From positions 186,001 through 250,000 of the forward strand of contig NZ_JFHD01000002.1 in assembly GCF_000698575.1 (NCBI RefSeq): DNA of 64,000 nucleotides. The letters run 5' to 3'. How positions within the stretch are numbered: position 1 is the first letter of the stretch; the number at the start of each line of letters is the position of its first letter. A model generated the notes under the pieces. It made no database searches and was not told where the DNA came from. It saw only the letters and a list, made by a program, of their open reading frames with translations. Source of the stretch: Caballeronia zhejiangensis. Its GTDB lineage: Bacteria; Pseudomonadota; Gammaproteobacteria; Burkholderiales; Burkholderiaceae. The position numbers and the translations under genes were made by a program. Below are positions 7,852 to 16,891 of this stretch, one piece after another.

Positions 7852-8788
7852 TCTTGCCCGCGGGCGCATCGCACACCGCCGGCGTGCGCTCGTAGAGCAG
7901 CCTGAACTGCTCCGCTTCCTCGAAAACCCACTCCCTGAACGCGTGGACGCGCTTCGTCTGAAGCAGCGCGGTCGGGCACACGAAGTAATACTTCCACGGA
8001 CTCGGCCCTTCGACATTGAAAAGCCGCACGAGCCGTCCCGCGATGATTTCCTGCATCGCGAGCGAGCGGCGCACGAGCGCGATGCCCTGACCGTCGATCG
8101 CCGCCTGCAGCAAATTCGACGAATCCTCATACAAGACGCCGCGCTTCGGTTCGGGCAGATCGGTGAGTCCCGCGGCGTCGAACCACGGGCGCCAGAGCTC
8201 GTCGTCCGAGCGCAGAAGCGGCAGCTTTTCCAGATCGCGCGGCACGCGGGGCAGCGCGCCGCCGCGAAAGTTCGGTGAGCACGCCGGGAAAAAAACCTCG
8301 TCGAGCAATTCCTCGGTGTGCAGACCCGCGTACTTTCCGTAGCCGAAACGCAGCGCCACGTCCGCGTCGTCGCGGTTGAAATCGATGAGCGAGGCGGTCG
8401 TCAGCAGTTCGAGATCGATATCCGGATGCTGCTCGATGAATCTGCCGACGCGCGGCGTCAGCCAGCGGGCGGAAAACGACGGAATCGTCGATACGATCAG
8501 CCGCCGGTCGCGATCGCCGGAGCGGATGCGGCGCGTCGATTCCGCCAGCGCGACGAGCGCCGAGCGCACTTCCGCCGCGTACTGCCGGCCGCGATCGGTG
8601 AGACGCACGCGTTTGCCGTCGCGCGCGAACAGCGACACGCCGAGCTCCGACTCCAGCGCGCGAATCTGATGACTGACCGCGCCGTGCGTGACGAAAAGCT
8701 CGTCGGCGGCGCGGGAAAAGCTCTCGTGACGGGCGGCGGCTTCGAAGGCGCGCAGCGCGTTCAGGGCGGGAAGCTGGCGGAGGTCCAT
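7835..8788 (-). CDS. LysR-family transcriptional regulator, GcvA-like
   Basis: A DNA-binding regulator of 317 residues from the start used here (ATG 8788); an ATG at 8815 would add nine residues. The N-terminal winged helix-turn-helix (LNALRAFEAAARHESFSRAADEL, VSHQIRALESELGVSLF) is of the GcvA type, followed by a LysR effector domain. The effector is not predictable from the sequence. The gene is divergent from the DUF2917 gene; the 123-bp space between them has TTGCCT at 8848-8853 and TAGGAT at 8870-8875, a possible promoter for that neighbour. Divergent control of the neighbour is therefore plausible. Confidence 0.9.
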   Translation of the reverse strand: MDLRQLPALNALRAFEAAARHESFSRAADELFVTHGAVSHQIRALESELGVSLFARDGKRVRLTDRGRQYAAEVRSALVALAESTRRIRSGDRDRRLIVSTIPSFSARWLTPRVGRFIEQHPDIDLELLTTASLIDFNRDDADVALRFGYGKYAGLHTEELLDEVFFPACSPNFRGGALPRVPRDLEKLPLLRSDDELWRPWFDAAGLTDLPEPKRGVLYEDSSNLLQAAIDGQGIALVRRSLAMQEIIAGRLVRLFNVEGPSPWKYYFVCPTALLQTKRVHAFREWVFEEAEQFRLLYERTPAVCDAPAGKIKALP

Positions 8789-8911
8789 ATGGATTGTCGG
8801 CGGTGTCGTTGTCAATACAGCTCACATAGCAGTGAAAATTGATCGTTTTGCCTGATGCCTTGTCACGCCTAGGATTGTAGTCATCGAAACGTTCCCTTGG
8901 CGGAGTGGATC

Positions 8912-9238
8912 ATGCGAGAAATATCAACAAGCGTCACCTTCGAAATCAAGCCCGGCGAAACCGTGCCGATGAGAATTGCGCGCGGCACGCGTCTCATGGT
9001 CCACGGCAGTCCCGTCTGGGCGACGCGAAGCAACGACATCGAGGATTACTGGCTCGTGCCCGGCGACAATCTCAAGCTGCGCGAGCGCGAGCGGCTCTGG
9101 CTTTCCGTCGAGGGCGACCGTCCGGCCTATGTCGTCTTCACGATCCTGCCGCGCTGCGACGAACGCGCGATGCACTGGGTTTCGACGCGCATCGAGCGTC
9201 TCGCGCAGCGGTTGCGCTCCGGATGGAGAACCGTCTGA
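8912..9238 (+). CDS. DUF2917 domain protein
   Basis: A 108-residue protein with a cupin-like, strand-rich composition: VTFEIKPGETVPMRIARGTRL, SPVWATRSNDIEDYWLVPGDNLKL and LRERERLWLSVEGD. This is the DUF2917 pattern, common in Burkholderiales and of unknown function. ATG 8912 is used, with a weak GGAG 5-9 bp upstream; a TTG at 8897 in the same frame would add five residues. No signal peptide or membrane segment is present. The neighbouring divergent LysR regulator may control it. Confidence 0.72.
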   Translation: MREISTSVTFEIKPGETVPMRIARGTRLMVHGSPVWATRSNDIEDYWLVPGDNLKLRERERLWLSVEGDRPAYVVFTILPRCDERAMHWVSTRIERLAQRLRSGWRTV

Positions 9239-9322
9239 CCCTCAAGTATTCGCATTTGCCATCGAAGGCATGCGAATTCACCATCGGCGGGCATGGGGCT
9301 ATTTCGGTAAACTACCGGCACC

Positions 9323-10087
9323 ATGTCCGCTACACCGCTCGCCATCCCACAAGCAATCCACGACGCGCCCGCCACCGTGCTCAGTTCCGGTGACTTTCCG
9401 GTCGCGTTGCGCTGGCGCGGTCTCGAACCGTACAGCCAGAGCTTCGACGCGATGCGCGCCTTCACCGACGCCCGCACGCCCGAAACACAGGACGAAATCT
9501 GGCTCGTCGAGCATCCGCCCGTCTTCACGCTCGGTCTCGCGGGCGATCCGGCGCATCTGCTGCTCGCCGAAAGCGGCATTCCGCTCGTCAAGGTGGATCG
9601 GGGCGGACAGATCACGTATCACGGGCCGGGGCAGATCGTCGCTTATCTGCTGATCGACCTGCGCCGCCGCAAGCTCATGGTGCGCGAGCTAGTGCGGCGC
9701 ATCGAAGAGGCCGTTATCGAAACCCTCGCGACGTATAATCTCGCGACCGACCGCAAGGCCGGCGCGCCGGGCATTTACGTGGCGCGGCATCCTCAAGGCG
9801 CGAACGATCGTACGCAGGCGCATGAAGGCGCGAAGATCGCCGCGCTCGGACTCAAGATTCGCAACGGCTGCAGTTATCACGGCGTGAGCCTCAATGTGCG
9901 AATGGACCTGCAGCCGTTCCTCGCAATCAACCCGTGCGGCTACGCGGGGCTCGAAACGGTCGACATGGCGACGCTCGGCGTCGCGGCCGACTGGCGCGAC
10001 GTAGCTCTCGTGCTGGCCGAACGGCTGGCACTTCAAATCGGCGGCCTCCCCGCAATTGCCGCTGCAACAACCGGATCGACCGAATGA
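9323..10087 (+). CDS. lipB: Octanoyl-[ACP]:protein N-octanoyltransferase
   Basis: Moves octanoate from acyl carrier protein to a lysine of lipoyl domains, the first step of lipoate synthesis. The 254-residue product shows family motifs: [14 protein letters not shown], the conserved [24 protein letters not shown] block cut short here as [12 protein letters not shown], and the later [19 protein letters not shown] with the Lys and Cys expected at the acyl-transfer site. ATG 9323 gives a normal length. It overlaps lipA by 4 bp (ATGA at 10084), so the two steps of the pathway are translationally coupled. Confidence 0.96.
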   Translation: MSATPLAIPQAIHDAPATVLSSGDFPVALRWRGLEPYSQSFDAMRAFTDARTPETQDEIWLVEHPPVFTLGLAGDPAHLLLAESGIPLVKVDRGGQITYHGPGQIVAYLLIDLRRRKLMVRELVRRIEEAVIETLATYNLATDRKAGAPGIYVARHPQGANDRTQAHEGAKIAALGLKIRNGCSYHGVSLNVRMDLQPFLAINPCGYAGLETVDMATLGVAADWRDVALVLAERLALQIGGLPAIAAATTGSTE

Positions 10088-11085
10088 CTGACGCAACCGC
10101 AAACCTGGCTGGCGACACCGCCGCTTCTGCTTCGTCGCCCACCGCTTACGACGCCACTGCAAAGCAGAAGGCACAGGCGAAGACATCGCGCATTCCTATC
10201 AAGGTCATTCCGATCGAGAAGCTGAAGAAGCCGGAGTGGATTCGCGTACGCACCGCGACGGGCAACTCGCGCTTCAACGAGATCAAGAAGATCCTGCGCG
10301 AGCACAGTCTTCATACGGTTTGCGAGGAAGCGAGCTGCCCGAACATCGGCGAATGCTTCGGCAAGGGCACCGCGACGTTCATGATCATGGGCGACAAGTG
10401 CACGCGCCGCTGCCCGTTCTGCGATGTCGGACACGGCCGCCCCGATCCGCTGGACGCCGACGAGCCGCTGAATCTCGCGCGCACCATCGGCGCGCTGAAG
10501 CTGAAATACGTGGTGATCACGTCCGTCGATCGCGACGATCTGCGCGATGGCGGCGCCGCGCACTTCGTCGAGTGCATCAGGCAGGTTCGCGAGCATTCGC
10601 CGGAAACGCGCATCGAAATTCTGACGCCGGACTTCCGCGGGCGTCTGGATCGCGCGATCGGCATTCTGACCGCCGCGCCGCCCGATGTGATGAACCACAA
10701 CCTCGAAACGGTGCCGCGTCTCTACAAGGAAGCGCGCCCGGGTTCGGATTATCACCATTCGCTGAAGCTGCTGAAGGACTTCAAGGCGCTGCATCCGGAA
10801 GTCGCGACGAAATCGGGCCTGATGGTGGGTCTCGGCGAAACGGAAGAGGAAATTCTTCAGGTGATGCGCGACCTGCGCGCCCACGACGTCGACATGCTGA
10901 CGATCGGGCAGTATCTGCAGCCTTCGGAGCATCATCTGCCGGTGCGGGCGTACGTGCATCCGGATACCTTCAAGATGTACGAGGAAGAGGCGTACAAGAT
11001 GGGCTTCACGCACGCGGCGGTCGGCGCGATGGTGCGCTCGAGCTATCACGCGGATGTGCAGGCGCATGGGGCGGGCGTGGTTTGA
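10084..11085 (+). CDS. lipA: Lipoyl synthase (radical SAM)
   Basis: Inserts two sulfur atoms into protein-bound octanoyl groups. The 333-residue enzyme has the auxiliary-cluster motif C-x4-C-x5-C in [15 protein letters not shown] and the radical SAM motif C-x3-C-x2-C in [11 protein letters not shown], plus the C-terminal conserved serine in [13 protein letters not shown]. The first 50 residues are Ala/Thr/Lys-rich and lie before the conserved core, as is common in beta-proteobacteria. It overlaps lipB and is followed after about 30 bp by a strong intrinsic terminator, so lipB-lipA end a transcription unit. Confidence 0.97.
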   Translation: MTDATANLAGDTAASASSPTAYDATAKQKAQAKTSRIPIKVIPIEKLKKPEWIRVRTATGNSRFNEIKKILREHSLHTVCEEASCPNIGECFGKGTATFMIMGDKCTRRCPFCDVGHGRPDPLDADEPLNLARTIGALKLKYVVITSVDRDDLRDGGAAHFVECIRQVREHSPETRIEILTPDFRGRLDRAIGILTAAPPDVMNHNLETVPRLYKEARPGSDYHHSLKLLKDFKALHPEVATKSGLMVGLGETEEEILQVMRDLRAHDVDMLTIGQYLQPSEHHLPVRAYVHPDTFKMYEEEAYKMGFTHAAVGAMVRSSYHADVQAHGAGVV

Positions 11086-11115
11086 CGCCGGTTTCGCCCT
11101 TCCGCTGAGAGAAAG

Positions 11116-11139
11116 CCCACCGGAGACGGTGGGTTTTTT
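11116..11139 (+). terminator. Rho-independent terminator of lipBA
   Basis: Stem CCCACCG (11116-11122) and CGGTGGG (11127-11133) with loop GAGA, then six T at 11134-11139. It lies about 30 bp after the lipA stop. Confidence 0.92.
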
Positions 11140-11186
11140 GTTTCTCGTAATCGAGGCGCTAACCGTCCAGAACCCCGGACGCCCGC

Positions 11187-11204
11187 ATTCCGGATTTCCG
11201 GAAT
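11187..11204. promoter_or_regulatory. Inverted repeat, candidate activator site for dctA
   Basis: ATTCCGG and CCGGAAT form a perfect 7-bp inverted repeat around ATTT. It lies about 70-87 bp upstream of the sigma-54-type promoter at 11274-11288, the distance expected for an enhancer-binding protein. DctD, encoded downstream, is the natural candidate. A second partial copy (CCGGATTC, 11206-11213) follows. The link to DctD is inference. Confidence 0.45.
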
Positions 11205-11254
11205 CCCGGATTCGAAGCCGCCAGCCGCTCAGAAAACTCCCATAGAATCATCGG

Positions 11255-11271
11255 CTTAAGCGAAACTTAAA
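11255..11271. promoter_or_regulatory. 11-bp-phased direct repeat CTTAAG-N5-CTTAAA upstream of dctA
   Basis: CTTAAG at 11255-11260 and CTTAAA at 11266-11271, one helical turn apart, immediately before the sigma-54-type -24 element. The arrangement resembles sites of OmpR-family response regulators such as PmrA or QseB. The same pattern recurs at 24691-24707 and 30554-30570. Confidence 0.45.
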
Positions 11272-11273
11272 CC

Positions 11274-11288
11274 TGGCATTGCCCTTGC
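11274..11288 (+). promoter_or_regulatory. Sigma-54 (RpoN) promoter for dctA
   Basis: TGGCATT at 11274-11280, four bases, then TTGC at 11285-11288. The invariant GG (11275-11276) and GC (11287-11288) have the required spacing. The predicted start of transcription is near 11300. The downstream DctD protein carries the GAFTGA sigma-54 contact motif, and dctA genes in rhizobia and pseudomonads are known to be controlled by RpoN with DctB/DctD. Confidence 0.85.
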
Positions 11289-11341
11289 GATACAAACGGC
11301 ACGGCCCATGAGCCGCCCATAAAAGTCAAGGAGACAAGCCG

Positions 11342-11371
11342 ATGACCCCTCTCGCATCCAAACGTCCCTGA
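11342..11371 (+). CDS. Possible nine-residue leader peptide upstream of dctA
   Basis: A nine-codon ORF (MTPLASKRP) in the presumed dctA leader, between the sigma-54 promoter and the dctA start. It has a strong Shine-Dalgarno sequence AAGGAG at 11328-11333, 8 nt before its ATG. By contrast dctA itself starts with GTG and only a weak upstream GGAAA. The ORF is too short to be recognised by homology. It may be a regulatory leader, a remnant of an older start region, or chance; the ribosome binding site is the only positive evidence. Confidence 0.35.
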   Translation: MTPLASKRP

Positions 11372-11493
11372 TCCGTCGACGAAGCGGCTATCGCCCATCG
11401 ACGCGTTCAGACGTGCCCACACACGCCCGCCCCGCGTCAACGCTCGCCGCTGGCCGTACTTCCGCCAACTGCTTGTTATCGCCTGGAAACATC

Positions 11494-12783
11494 GTGAAAA
11501 AACCCATCCATAAAGTCCTGTACGTGCAGGTGATCGTCGCGATCATCATCGGCATCGCGCTCGGGCACTTCTATCCCTCGCTCGCCACCGACATGAAGCC
11601 GCTCGGCGACGGGTTCATCAAACTCATCAAGATGGTCATCGGCCCGATCATCTTCTGTACCGTCGTGACCGGCATCGCCGGCATGGAAGACATGAAGAAG
11701 GTCGGCCGCGTCGGCGGCAAGGCGCTGCTGTACTTCGAAGTCGTGTCGACGTTCGCGCTGATCCTCGGTCTCGCCGCGACGCACCTCCTGCGGCCGGGCG
11801 TCGGCTTCAACGTCGATCCTTCGACGCTCGACCACAAGGCCGTCGATTCCTTCGCGACGAAGGCGCACGGCCAGAGCACGGTCGATTTCTTCCTGCACAT
11901 CATCCCGGACACGCTGGTGTCGGCGTTCGCGCAGGGCGAAATCCTCCAGATCCTGCTGATCGCGCTCCTGTTCGGCGCGGTGCTCGCGCATATCGGCGAG
12001 CGCGGCAAGGTCGTGACGACGTTCATCGAAGGTCTGTCGAGCATCCTGTTCGGCATGGTCGGCATCATCACGAAGCTCGCGCCGATCGGTGCGTTCGGCG
12101 CGATGGCGTTTACCATCGGCAAGTACGGCATCGGTTCGCTGCTGCCGATGCTCAAGCTCATCGGCACGTTCTATCTGACGTCGATCGTCTTCGTCGTCGT
12201 GGTGCTCGGTGCGATTGCGCGCATGGTGGGCTTCAACATCCTGAAGTTCATCGCGTACATCAAGGAAGAAATGCTGATCGTGCTCGGCACGTCGTCGTCG
12301 GAAGCCGCGCTGCCGCAACTGATGCTCAAGCTCGAAAAGCTCGGCTGCTCGCGTTCGGTCGTGGGTCTCGTCGTGCCGACAGGCTACTCGTTCAACCTCG
12401 ACGGCACCAACATCTACATGACGATGGCCGTGCTGTTCATCGCGCAGGCGACCAACACCGATCTCTCGTGGGGCCAGCAACTGACGCTGCTGGCCGTGAC
12501 GATGCTCACGTCGAAGGGCGCTTCCGGCGTGACCGGCGCAGGCTTCATCACACTGGCCGCGACGCTCGCCGTCGTGCCGACGATTCCGCTCGCGGGCATG
12601 GTGCTGATTCTCGGCATCGACCGCTTCATGTCGGAATGCCGCGCGCTGACGAACATCGTCGGTAACGGCGTGGCGACGGTCGTCGTGTCGGCATGGGAGA
12701 AGGAGCTGGATCGCAGCAAGCTGAAGGCGGCGTTGTCGCGCGACGTCGACGTGACCGACGCCGAAGAAGCGAAGTCGGTCTGA
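11494..12783 (+). CDS. dctA: C4-dicarboxylate:cation symporter DctA
   Basis: Inner-membrane symporter for succinate, fumarate and malate (DAACS family). The 429-residue product begins [19 protein letters not shown], the typical DctA start, and carries the serine-rich reentrant loop [13 protein letters not shown], the [10 protein letters not shown] motif in transmembrane segment 7, and the second hairpin [16 protein letters not shown] 11494 was chosen because it begins exactly at the conserved N-terminus; the frame is open to 11413 but that extension looks untranslated. Transcription is probably driven by the sigma-54 promoter at 11274-11288 and the DctB/DctD system encoded next. Confidence 0.95.
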   Translation: MKKPIHKVLYVQVIVAIIIGIALGHFYPSLATDMKPLGDGFIKLIKMVIGPIIFCTVVTGIAGMEDMKKVGRVGGKALLYFEVVSTFALILGLAATHLLRPGVGFNVDPSTLDHKAVDSFATKAHGQSTVDFFLHIIPDTLVSAFAQGEILQILLIALLFGAVLAHIGERGKVVTTFIEGLSSILFGMVGIITKLAPIGAFGAMAFTIGKYGIGSLLPMLKLIGTFYLTSIVFVVVVLGAIARMVGFNILKFIAYIKEEMLIVLGTSSSEAALPQLMLKLEKLGCSRSVVGLVVPTGYSFNLDGTNIYMTMAVLFIAQATNTDLSWGQQLTLLAVTMLTSKGASGVTGAGFITLAATLAVVPTIPLAGMVLILGIDRFMSECRALTNIVGNGVATVVVSAWEKELDRSKLKAALSRDVDVTDAEEAKSV

Positions 12784-12808
12784 ATCCGCACTGAAGCCGG
12801 AAGCGATC

Positions 12809-14803
12809 ATGCAAGCGGCGAAGCCTCAGTCCGCGAGTGCTTCGCCGCAGTCGTTTCCGGCGCCTGATTCGCCACAAGCCTATGACACAATGGCAGATCC
12901 TCTTTCGCGGGAATCTGCTCACGTGTCGCGCCGCATCGTCGTGTTCTTCGCGCTTTTCGCCGCGCTCGTGGCGTGCTGCGCGCTCACGTGGCATCTCGCG
13001 TGGCAAAGCGGCATCGACGAGTTGAGGCTCAACGCCGCCGCGCGCGTCGATCGCACGACGAACACGCTCAAGAGCACGCTCGACCGCTACGAATATCTGC
13101 CTTATCTGCTGTCGCGGCATCCGGTCGTGCAGGACGCGCTCGATCATCCGGATCGTGCGAACGTCGAGCGCGCGAACCGTTATCTCGAAGACCTCAACGC
13201 GCGCTCGCACGCCACCGTCACGTATCTGATCCGCGCAAACGGCATCGCGGTTGCCGCGAGCAACTGGAACGCGACGGACAGTTTCGTCGGCGTGGACTAC
13301 AACTTCCGGCCGTATTTCATCGACGCGATGAAGGGCAGCACCGGCCGTTTCTTCGGCATCGGGACGATCTCGACCGAGCCCGGCTACTACATCTCGCAAC
13401 CGGTCTATCGCGAGGGCACGAAAGAGATCATCGGCGTCGCGGTCGTGAAGCTGAATCTCGAATGGCTGCAAGGCGCGGATGCATCCGAGCCGCTCATCGT
13501 CACCGACGATCACGGCGTCATCTTTCTCTCGTCCGTGCCCGCGTGGAAATATCACACGGTGCGGCCGCTGCCGCAGAACGTCGAGGCGTCCGTCTATGCG
13601 ACGCGCCAATACGCGCAACAGGCGATCACGCCGCTGCCGATGACTGTCGTAAAGACGCTCGAGGGCGGCGCGCAGATCGTGCGCGTCGGCGGCGGCGGGC
13701 GAGACGGACACCATGCGCCGGCGTTTCTCGCGACGCATCGCTCCATCGGCGAACCCGACTGGCAACTGATCACGATGGCCGCGCTCGATCCCGTCGAGAG
13801 CGGCGCGCAGATCGCGGTCATCGTCACCGCGCTCGTATTCGTCTCGCTGTGCCTGCTCGCGTTCTACTGGCGCATGCGGCGCGCGCGCGTGCGCGAGATG
13901 ATCCGCAGCCGGGAGATGTTGCAGACCGCGTATGCCGAATTGAATCAACGCGTCGCGGAGCGCACGGCGGATTTATCGGAAGCGAACGCGCAACTCACGA
14001 AGGAAGTGAACGAGCGCACGCGCGCCGAACAGGATCTGCGCGCCGCGCACGACGAGCTCATTCAGGCGAGCAAGCTCGCCGCGCTCGGCCAGATGGCGGC
14101 GGGCATCACGCATGAACTGAATCAGCCGCTCGCCGCGTTGCGCAGTTTTTCCGACAACACTCGCGTGCTGATCGATCGCGGCGATCAGGCGGCGGCGCGC
14201 GAGAATCTCGAAGCGATCGCGTCGCTGACCGAGCGCATGGGCAACATCACGAATCAGCTGAAGTTGTTCGTCACGAAGGCGCGGCCGAAGAATGCGCGCG
14301 CCGACGTCGCGCGGGCGCTGCGCCAAGTGTTCTCGATGCTGCGTCCGCGCATGAAGAACGTCGTCATCGATATCGCGCCGGAACTCGCCGAAGGCAGCGC
14401 GCCGATCTTCGTGCGTTGCGAGGACTTGCGGCTGGAGCAGGTGCTCATCAACCTGATCGGCAACGCGCTCGATGCGGTCGCGTCGTGCGACAGGCCGCGC
14501 ATCGTCATCGAACTGAATGGCCACGCGGATACGATCGAGCTCATCGTGCGCGACAATGGTCCCGGCATTCCCGTCGATGCGCTGCCGAAACTCTTCGAGC
14601 CGTTCTTCACGACGAAGGAAATGGGGCAGGGACTGGGCCTCGGGCTTGCGATTTCATCGGCGATCGCGCGCGATTACGGCGGCACGCTCGTCGCGCGCAA
14701 TCGCGAGGCGCCGATCGTCGCGGACGGTCCCGAAGGCGGCACGCAGGCGGACGCCGATCATTCGCACGGCGCGGAGTTCGTGCTGACTTTGCGGCGCGCT
14801 TGA
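12809..14803 (+). CDS. dctB: C4-dicarboxylate sensor histidine kinase DctB
   Basis: Membrane sensor kinase for dicarboxylates. The 664-residue protein has a first membrane helix (about 36-56), a periplasmic dCache-type sensor region (about 60-325) with NFRPYFIDAMKG, GYYISQPVY and a second helix near 335-355. A coiled-coil linker (ERTADLSEANAQLTKEV) leads to the HisKA box with phospho-acceptor His near residue 435 (GITHELNQPLAALR), then an ATPase domain with LINLIGNALDAV, DNGPGIP and GQGLGLGLAIS. ATG 12890 is an alternative start 27 residues inside. It lies 25 bp after dctA and 20 bp before dctD. Confidence 0.93.
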   Translation: MQAAKPQSASASPQSFPAPDSPQAYDTMADPLSRESAHVSRRIVVFFALFAALVACCALTWHLAWQSGIDELRLNAAARVDRTTNTLKSTLDRYEYLPYLLSRHPVVQDALDHPDRANVERANRYLEDLNARSHATVTYLIRANGIAVAASNWNATDSFVGVDYNFRPYFIDAMKGSTGRFFGIGTISTEPGYYISQPVYREGTKEIIGVAVVKLNLEWLQGADASEPLIVTDDHGVIFLSSVPAWKYHTVRPLPQNVEASVYATRQYAQQAITPLPMTVVKTLEGGAQIVRVGGGGRDGHHAPAFLATHRSIGEPDWQLITMAALDPVESGAQIAVIVTALVFVSLCLLAFYWRMRRARVREMIRSREMLQTAYAELNQRVAERTADLSEANAQLTKEVNERTRAEQDLRAAHDELIQASKLAALGQMAAGITHELNQPLAALRSFSDNTRVLIDRGDQAAARENLEAIASLTERMGNITNQLKLFVTKARPKNARADVARALRQVFSMLRPRMKNVVIDIAPELAEGSAPIFVRCEDLRLEQVLINLIGNALDAVASCDRPRIVIELNGHADTIELIVRDNGPGIPVDALPKLFEPFFTTKEMGQGLGLGLAISSAIARDYGGTLVARNREAPIVADGPEGGTQADADHSHGAEFVLTLRRA

Positions 14804-14823
14804 AAACACAGTTGGAGCAACAC

Positions 14824-16167
14824 ATGACCACCGGTTTGCAGGTGATCTTCATCGAGGACGACGAACTCGTGCGCCGCGCGAGCGTGCAGAGCCTGCAACT
14901 CGCGGGCTTCGACGTGATCGGGCACGGCAGCGTCGAATCCGCCGCGCGCGCGATCGACGCGAGTTTCCCCGGCGTGATCGTGAGCGATATCCGCTTGCCC
15001 GGCGCGAGCGGCCTCGATCTGCTCGCGCAATGCCGCGAGCGTGCGCCCGAAGTGCCGGTAATTCTCGTCACCGGCCACGGCGACATCTCCATGGCCGTGC
15101 AGGCGATGCGCGACGGCGCCTACGACTTCATCGAAAAGCCGTTCGCGTCCGAGCGCCTGATCGAAGCGGTGCGCCGCGCGCTGGAGCGCCGCACGCTCGT
15201 GCTCGAGAACCAGGCGCTGCGGCGCGAGCTGGCGGGCGCGGGGCAGAGCCGCATCATCGGGCGCAGTCTCGCGATCGAGCAGGTGCGCCGGCTGATCGCG
15301 AACATCGCGCCGACGGATGCCTCCGTGCTCATCAACGGCGATACGGGCGCGGGCAAGGAACTCATCGCGCGCAGCCTGCACGACATGTCGCCGCGTCGCG
15401 ACAAGCCGTTCATCGCGGTGAATTGCGGCGCGCTGCCGGAGCAGATGTTCGAATCGGAGATGTTCGGCTACGAGGCAGGCGCGTTTACGGGCGCGCAGAA
15501 GCGGCGTATCGGCAAGCTGGAACACGCGTCGGGCGGCACGCTCTTTCTCGATGAAATCGAGAGCATGCCGCTGTCATTGCAAGTGAAACTGCTGCGCGTA
15601 TTGCAGGACGGCGTGCTGGAGCGGCTCGGCTCGAATCAGCCGGTGCGCGCGAATCTGCGCGTCGTCGCGGCGGCGAAGGGCGACATGAACGAACTCGTCG
15701 CCGATGGCACGTTCCGACGCGACTTGCTGTATCGGCTGAACGTGGTGACGATCACGCTGCCGCCGCTCAACGAGCGGCGCGAAGATATCGTGCCGCTCTT
15801 CGAGCATTTTCTGCTCGATGCGGCCGTGCGCTACGAGCGGCCCGCGCCGCTCATCACGGATCGTCAGCGCGCCGAACTGATGCAGCGCGACTGGCCGGGC
15901 AACGTGCGCGAGTTGCGCAACGCGGCGGATCGCATGGTGCTCGGCATTCTCGACGACAGCGGTGCGGCGGCGGCGCTCGACACATCGACGCAATCGCTCA
16001 AGGAACGCACCGAGCAGTTCGAGCGCGCGGTGATCGGGCAGGCGCTGGAGCAGTGCGGCGGCGCGGTCGCGGTGGCGGCGGATCGGCTGCAGCTCGGCAA
16101 GGCGACGCTGTACGAGAAGATCAAGCGATACGGAATCGTCGTGAAAGGCGATTCGTCCGAGCGATAA
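14824..16167 (+). CDS. dctD: Sigma-54-dependent response regulator DctD
   Basis: Activator that, once phosphorylated by DctB, drives sigma-54 transcription of dctA. The 447-residue protein has a receiver domain with phospho-acceptor Asp55 (VSDIRLPGASG), an AAA+ domain with Walker A NGDTGAGKE, the sigma-54 contact motif GAFTGA in the sequence YEAGAFTGAQKRR, and GGTLFLDEIE, then a Fis-type helix-turn-helix at the C-terminus (AADRLQLGKATLYEKIKRYG). It closes the dctA-dctB-dctD array and is followed by a terminator. Unlike rhizobia, where dctA is divergent from dctBD, all three genes here run in one direction. Confidence 0.94.
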   Translation: MTTGLQVIFIEDDELVRRASVQSLQLAGFDVIGHGSVESAARAIDASFPGVIVSDIRLPGASGLDLLAQCRERAPEVPVILVTGHGDISMAVQAMRDGAYDFIEKPFASERLIEAVRRALERRTLVLENQALRRELAGAGQSRIIGRSLAIEQVRRLIANIAPTDASVLINGDTGAGKELIARSLHDMSPRRDKPFIAVNCGALPEQMFESEMFGYEAGAFTGAQKRRIGKLEHASGGTLFLDEIESMPLSLQVKLLRVLQDGVLERLGSNQPVRANLRVVAAAKGDMNELVADGTFRRDLLYRLNVVTITLPPLNERREDIVPLFEHFLLDAAVRYERPAPLITDRQRAELMQRDWPGNVRELRNAADRMVLGILDDSGAAAALDTSTQSLKERTEQFERAVIGQALEQCGGAVAVAADRLQLGKATLYEKIKRYGIVVKGDSSER

Positions 16168-16170
16168 AAA

Positions 16171-16196
16171 AGCCCGCTGGTTGTCGCCAGCGGGCT
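16171..16196. terminator. Bidirectional terminator between dctD and the TlpA-like gene
   Basis: AGCCCGCTGG (16171-16180) pairs perfectly with CCAGCGGGCT (16187-16196) around a 6-nt loop. The A-run at 16166-16171 gives a U-tract for the minus-strand TlpA-like transcript; on the plus strand the tail is only weakly T-rich. Confidence 0.85.
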
Positions 16197-16216
16197 GCGT
16201 GTTTGCGTAAAGGCGT

Positions 16217-16753
16217 TCAGGCCGAACCGAGCGCCTTGTCGAGCAGTTGATCCAGTTCCGCGAACGTCGGCTCGCCGACATAGCGCTTCAAAATCTTCCC
16301 GTTCTTGTCGATGACGAAGGTCGTCGGCGTCAGTTGCACGTTGCCGAACTGCTTGGCGGCGCTGCCGTCGTCCATCGCGACCTTGAACGGCAACTTGCGC
16401 GTCTGCGCGTAGTTGTTGACGTACATCGGCGCGTCGTAGTTCATCGCGACCGCGACGAACTCCAGGCCGCGGCCCTTGAATTTGTTGTACGTGTCGATCA
16501 TCTGCGGCATTTCCTTCATGCATGTCTCGCAGCTCGTCGCCCAAAAATTGACGAGATAGACCTTGCCCTTCAGATCGCCCGACGTCGAAATCTTCTGTCC
16601 CGAAAGCAGCGTGAAGGTCGCGTCCGGCACTTTCTGCTGGCCGCCGAAGGCGAAATACCCGGTGCAGGCGATCACGCCCGCGACGAGCGCCATCACGATG
16701 TAACGCAGCGGACTCTTCGCGCGCGTGGATGTTTCTTGCGTGGCTTGGGACAT
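16217..16753 (-). CDS. TlpA/ResA-like membrane-anchored thioredoxin
   Basis: Thiol:disulfide oxidoreductase of the TlpA/ResA family, anchored in the inner membrane and facing the periplasm. The 178-residue product has one N-terminal helix (about residues 18-36) and a thioredoxin fold with LKGKVYLVNFWATSCETCMKEMP, TPTTFVIDKNGKI. The active site is C-E-T-C, preceded by Ser instead of the usual Trp. Start ATG 16753 gives a normal anchor; the frame stays open upstream to 16852. Such proteins reduce apocytochrome c or cytochrome oxidase Cu sites; the partner here is unknown. Confidence 0.9.
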   Translation of the reverse strand: MSQATQETSTRAKSPLRYIVMALVAGVIACTGYFAFGGQQKVPDATFTLLSGQKISTSGDLKGKVYLVNFWATSCETCMKEMPQMIDTYNKFKGRGLEFVAVAMNYDAPMYVNNYAQTRKLPFKVAMDDGSAAKQFGNVQLTPTTFVIDKNGKILKRYVGEPTFAELDQLLDKALGSA

Positions 16754-16891
16754 GGGAACCTCGGATGGCGCTCCGGCGAACGGAACGGAGACTGCTGCGT
16801 ATTTTAGCGCCAATTTCGGGATGCGTTCGTGACGCGCCGATAAGCCCGGCATCGCAGCGCGATAATGATGGTTTTCACGCAGCGATTCCTC

